Positions 41,801 to 42,676 of a stretch of 42,676 bases of DNA are shown here, in pieces. How positions within the stretch are numbered: the stretch's first letter is position 1; every line of letters starts with the position of its first letter. The stretch spans positions 1-42,676 of the forward strand of contig JAPLNJ010001201.1 in NCBI GenBank assembly GCA_026692885.1. The letters are read 5' to 3'. Below the pieces are notes generated by a model, which saw only the letters and a program-made list of their open reading frames with translations, had not been told where the DNA came from and did not search any database. This stretch comes from Planctomycetota bacterium (GTDB lineage: Bacteria; Planctomycetota; Planctomycetia; Pirellulales; Pirellulaceae). Both the position numbers and the translations under genes were made by a program.

Positions 41801-42676
41801 GGATCGGCGACAAGGACGACGATTTACGGCAGACAGACTGGTTTGGTGTGAAATCGGGCAAGCGTACCCATGCGGTGGGAGAATTAAAGGCAAATCCGTT
41901 CGGGCTATTCGACATTCACGGCAATGTCCGGGAGTGCGTACAGGACTGGTCGGAACTGGTGCACTTCGGGCAGTTCCAGAAGGAGCCTGCGATCAACCCA
42001 AACGGCCCGTCTTCCGCCGGTTCCGAGCGTGTGCTCCGCGGTGGCAGTGCGTTCGAGGTCGTTATGTTCTGTCGGTCGGCTGGCCGCGGCGAAGTGGAGT
42101 CGTCGTCCCGATTTGACAACCTTGGCTTTCGCGTGGCGTTGGTGGTGGAAGCCGTGAAACAGGCAATCAACGACCGCGATGCTAAGCGGACCAATTCGAC
42201 CACTGGCTGGAAGGGCTGGCCGAAAGATGCTCCGCCGCCCGCCACCGCCCCCTTTGCCACCGAGCAGGCGCGAGCACATCAAGAAGCTTGGGCGAAGCAC
42301 TTGGGCGTCCCCGTCGAGACCACGAACTCAATCGGCATGAAGCTCGTCCTCATCCCGCCAGGCGAATTCGTGATGGGGACGAACACAAAGGAAATCCAAG
42401 AGATTCAGGAGGAAGTCAGCCGCGTCGCTCCTGCGGACTTGCCATGTGTCCAGGCCGTTGCACGTGCCTTTCTTCGGAAGAGATTTACTCGCGTGACGCA
42501 TCCGGTGCAACTCGGTGCATGTGAGGTCACAAGGGAACAGTTCCAAGCATTTGTGCGGGAGACGGGTTATCGGACAGGCGCGGACGCCGAAGGACAAACC
42601 ACCCGCACCCCGTACGGCTATCTGGGAGCGTGTTGGAAATTCTTGCCCGATGAGACTTGGATCTCACGTGCTGATT
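38821..42676 (+). CDS. transmembrane Ser/Thr protein kinase with FGE-like domains (partial)
   Basis: At least 1285 residues, open at the right edge. Residues 8-45 form an anti-sigma-like zinc finger (H32, C36, C39). The kinase domain, about 100-365, has GEGGMGAVYKA, K130, HRDIKPSN with D224, DLG (242-244, in place of DFG), and GTLDYMAPEQ. A low-complexity linker follows, then one membrane helix at about 494-516. Outside are a beta domain, a LamG/DUF1080-like domain (about 625-780), one complete formylglycine-generating-enzyme-like domain (about 835-1105; GMKFILIPPGEFMMGS, RLPTEAEWEFACRAG, GNVRECVQDW, VLRGGSA) and the start of a second one at about 1155. GAGGGAGG precedes ATG 38821. Probable sensor kinase; ligand unknown. 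Confidence 0.9.
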   Translation, partial: MSATRACPARDELSAYLAGKLAEDAWETVATHVETCLSCQTVLTTIDDADDLLVVRLRHRILDAVEGGHPRPAEAAVGLAVASPTPTDGPGGAETTVLGEYRLLEKLGEGGMGAVYKARHTVLDRLVAIKVLPRSRLQDPAAGLRFLREITLIAQLNHPHVVQAYDAREVEGVRFLAMEYVDGVDLNKLVRQCGPLPIPDACELVRQAALGLQHAHEHGLVHRDIKPSNLMLTRGGQVKILDLGLAFFRMGPTVGEELTRPDRAMGTLDYMAPEQGTDAHGVDIRADLYSLGCTWYKLLTGHSPFSGPQYQTDAAKIVAHARDSVPMNQLVQRGVPAELVAVLTRLMAKSPADRYATPAEVAAVVAPFAAGADLCPLAQAAAGAIGGGEPQAPRSCGTEPIVSSPMTGTTPSDTPAGPVVRLSQPASSPLAPLLRGEGSGVRGEAASADHLVDAHSAASFNPSPTGAGVESPSDSLPPQRAHAVGVAAKRLRRRPIVLIAIGLIGVAMLAAALVIRVATDKGQITITAFDPKIEVEIRRNGQVVDGFQVKQRPDSTSYYSGEFEIEIKGSKPEGVSIKNGKFQLTRGNEVLVEIVREEKLTVTPDVRPPVAGTGPALPTGQWGLLVKSAEDLKAWQKTGAGTATFENGAVRLQDAAVTYPTVAVDLVIRVNVKIEVDVQPTAKLTLRETPAGSYAAVLEDGKKLVIGVTEGGKWRELKSAPITVSRDQPLALEFSAVGDVLTLCLNGKPTIEVRDATHRYGSPGLAVVNGTMVFNAVVVKVLRGRDDKLAKSPDKPALSRGKPPALAVAPFDAKQAKQHQTVWAKYLGVPIEFTNSIGMKFILIPPGEFMMGSTPGEIEEALKVTGDDNHWQELIKSEAPQHKVILTQPIYLGIHEVTQAQYENVMWQNPSNFAVTGPGKDAVAGVDTSSYPVEMVSWNDAADFCVKLSQKERLKSFYRRAGETVTILDGTGYRLPTEAEWEFACRAGTTTKYWIGDKDDDLRQTDWFGVKSGKRTHAVGELKANPFGLFDIHGNVRECVQDWSELVHFGQFQKEPAINPNGPSSAGSERVLRGGSAFEVVMFCRSAGRGEVESSSRFDNLGFRVALVVEAVKQAINDRDAKRTNSTTGWKGWPKDAPPPATAPFATEQARAHQEAWAKHLGVPVETTNSIGMKLVLIPPGEFVMGTNTKEIQEIQEEVSRVAPADLPCVQAVARAFLRKRFTRVTHPVQLGACEVTREQFQAFVRETGYRTGADAEGQTTRTPYGYLGACWKFLPDETWISRAD
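40105..40134. repeat. palindromic repeat inside the kinase linker
   Basis: Arms CCCCTCGCC (40105-40113) and GGCGAGGGG (40126-40134) are perfectly complementary. Together with the following GTCGGGGGTGAGGGGCGAG they encode PLAPLLRGEGSGVRGEA, the typical translation of an intergenic repeat, located in the unstructured region between kinase domain and membrane helix. Confidence 0.6.

Overview
The window looks like chromosomal DNA of a planctomycete, probably of the Pirellulales type. The evidence is a moderately high GC content, the planctomycete-specific TIGR03000 repeat protein, many Tat-exported Gfo/Idh/MocA oxidoreductases, DUF1080 and GH172 proteins, a formylmethanofuran dehydrogenase subunit B homologue, an ECF sigma factor next to a Ser/Thr kinase with C-terminal sensor-like domains, and intergenic spaces full of palindromic repeats. 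No rRNA, tRNA, CRISPR array or phage module was seen.

Layout. 1-8.4 kb: arginine decarboxylase (speA), a secreted TIGR03000 protein, an exported transglutaminase-like protein, a UroD-like protein, and a SixA/ROK kinase pair. 8.8-11.5 kb: a membrane H+-pyrophosphatase (hppA) with a clear terminator. 11.7-17.6 kb: a Tat-exported oxidoreductase, a small DUF2442 protein, a Tat-exported alpha/beta hydrolase and a lone fhcB. 17.8-20.4 kb: a fused PatA/PatG-type subtilisin followed by two very small cysteine-containing proteins. 20.4-23.4 kb: two more Gfo/Idh/MocA proteins. 23.8-27.5 kb: a minus-strand metal-ion cluster (atypical Nramp carrier, stand-alone MgtE-type N/CBS regulator, 57-residue membrane protein, MgtC). 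27.7-28.5 kb: crcB plus DUF190. 28.8-31.1 kb: a benzoyl-CoA/2-hydroxyacyl-CoA dehydratase-type activase fused to a dehydratase-like domain. 31.4-34.4 kb: GH172 and DUF1080 glycan proteins. 34.5-37.6 kb: a type IIG restriction-modification protein with a decayed PIN toxin beside it. 38.0-42.7 kb: ECF sigma factor and a giant receptor kinase that runs off the window.

The most interesting system is at 17.8-20.4 kb. The protease has the D/H/S triad and the C-terminal domains of cyanobactin PatA/PatG proteases, but no YcaO, dehydrogenase or prenyltransferase lies nearby. Directly downstream are a 66-residue and a 92-residue peptide. They share an N-terminal box (MYLPKQAPPVQR and MLIPRQSAPILR) that aligns with the start of cyanobactin leaders, a Lys pair at residues 48-49 in both, and a C-x12-C spacing in both. 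I read this as a minimal, probably undescribed, PatA/G-linked peptide system.

A second theme is non-autonomous mobile DNA. Three copies of one MITE-like family lie between 27.6 and 31.2 kb, two of them bounded by 8-9 bp direct repeats. Other palindrome families sit in nearly every intergenic gap, and one encodes the C-terminus of a DUF1080 protein while another encodes part of the kinase linker.
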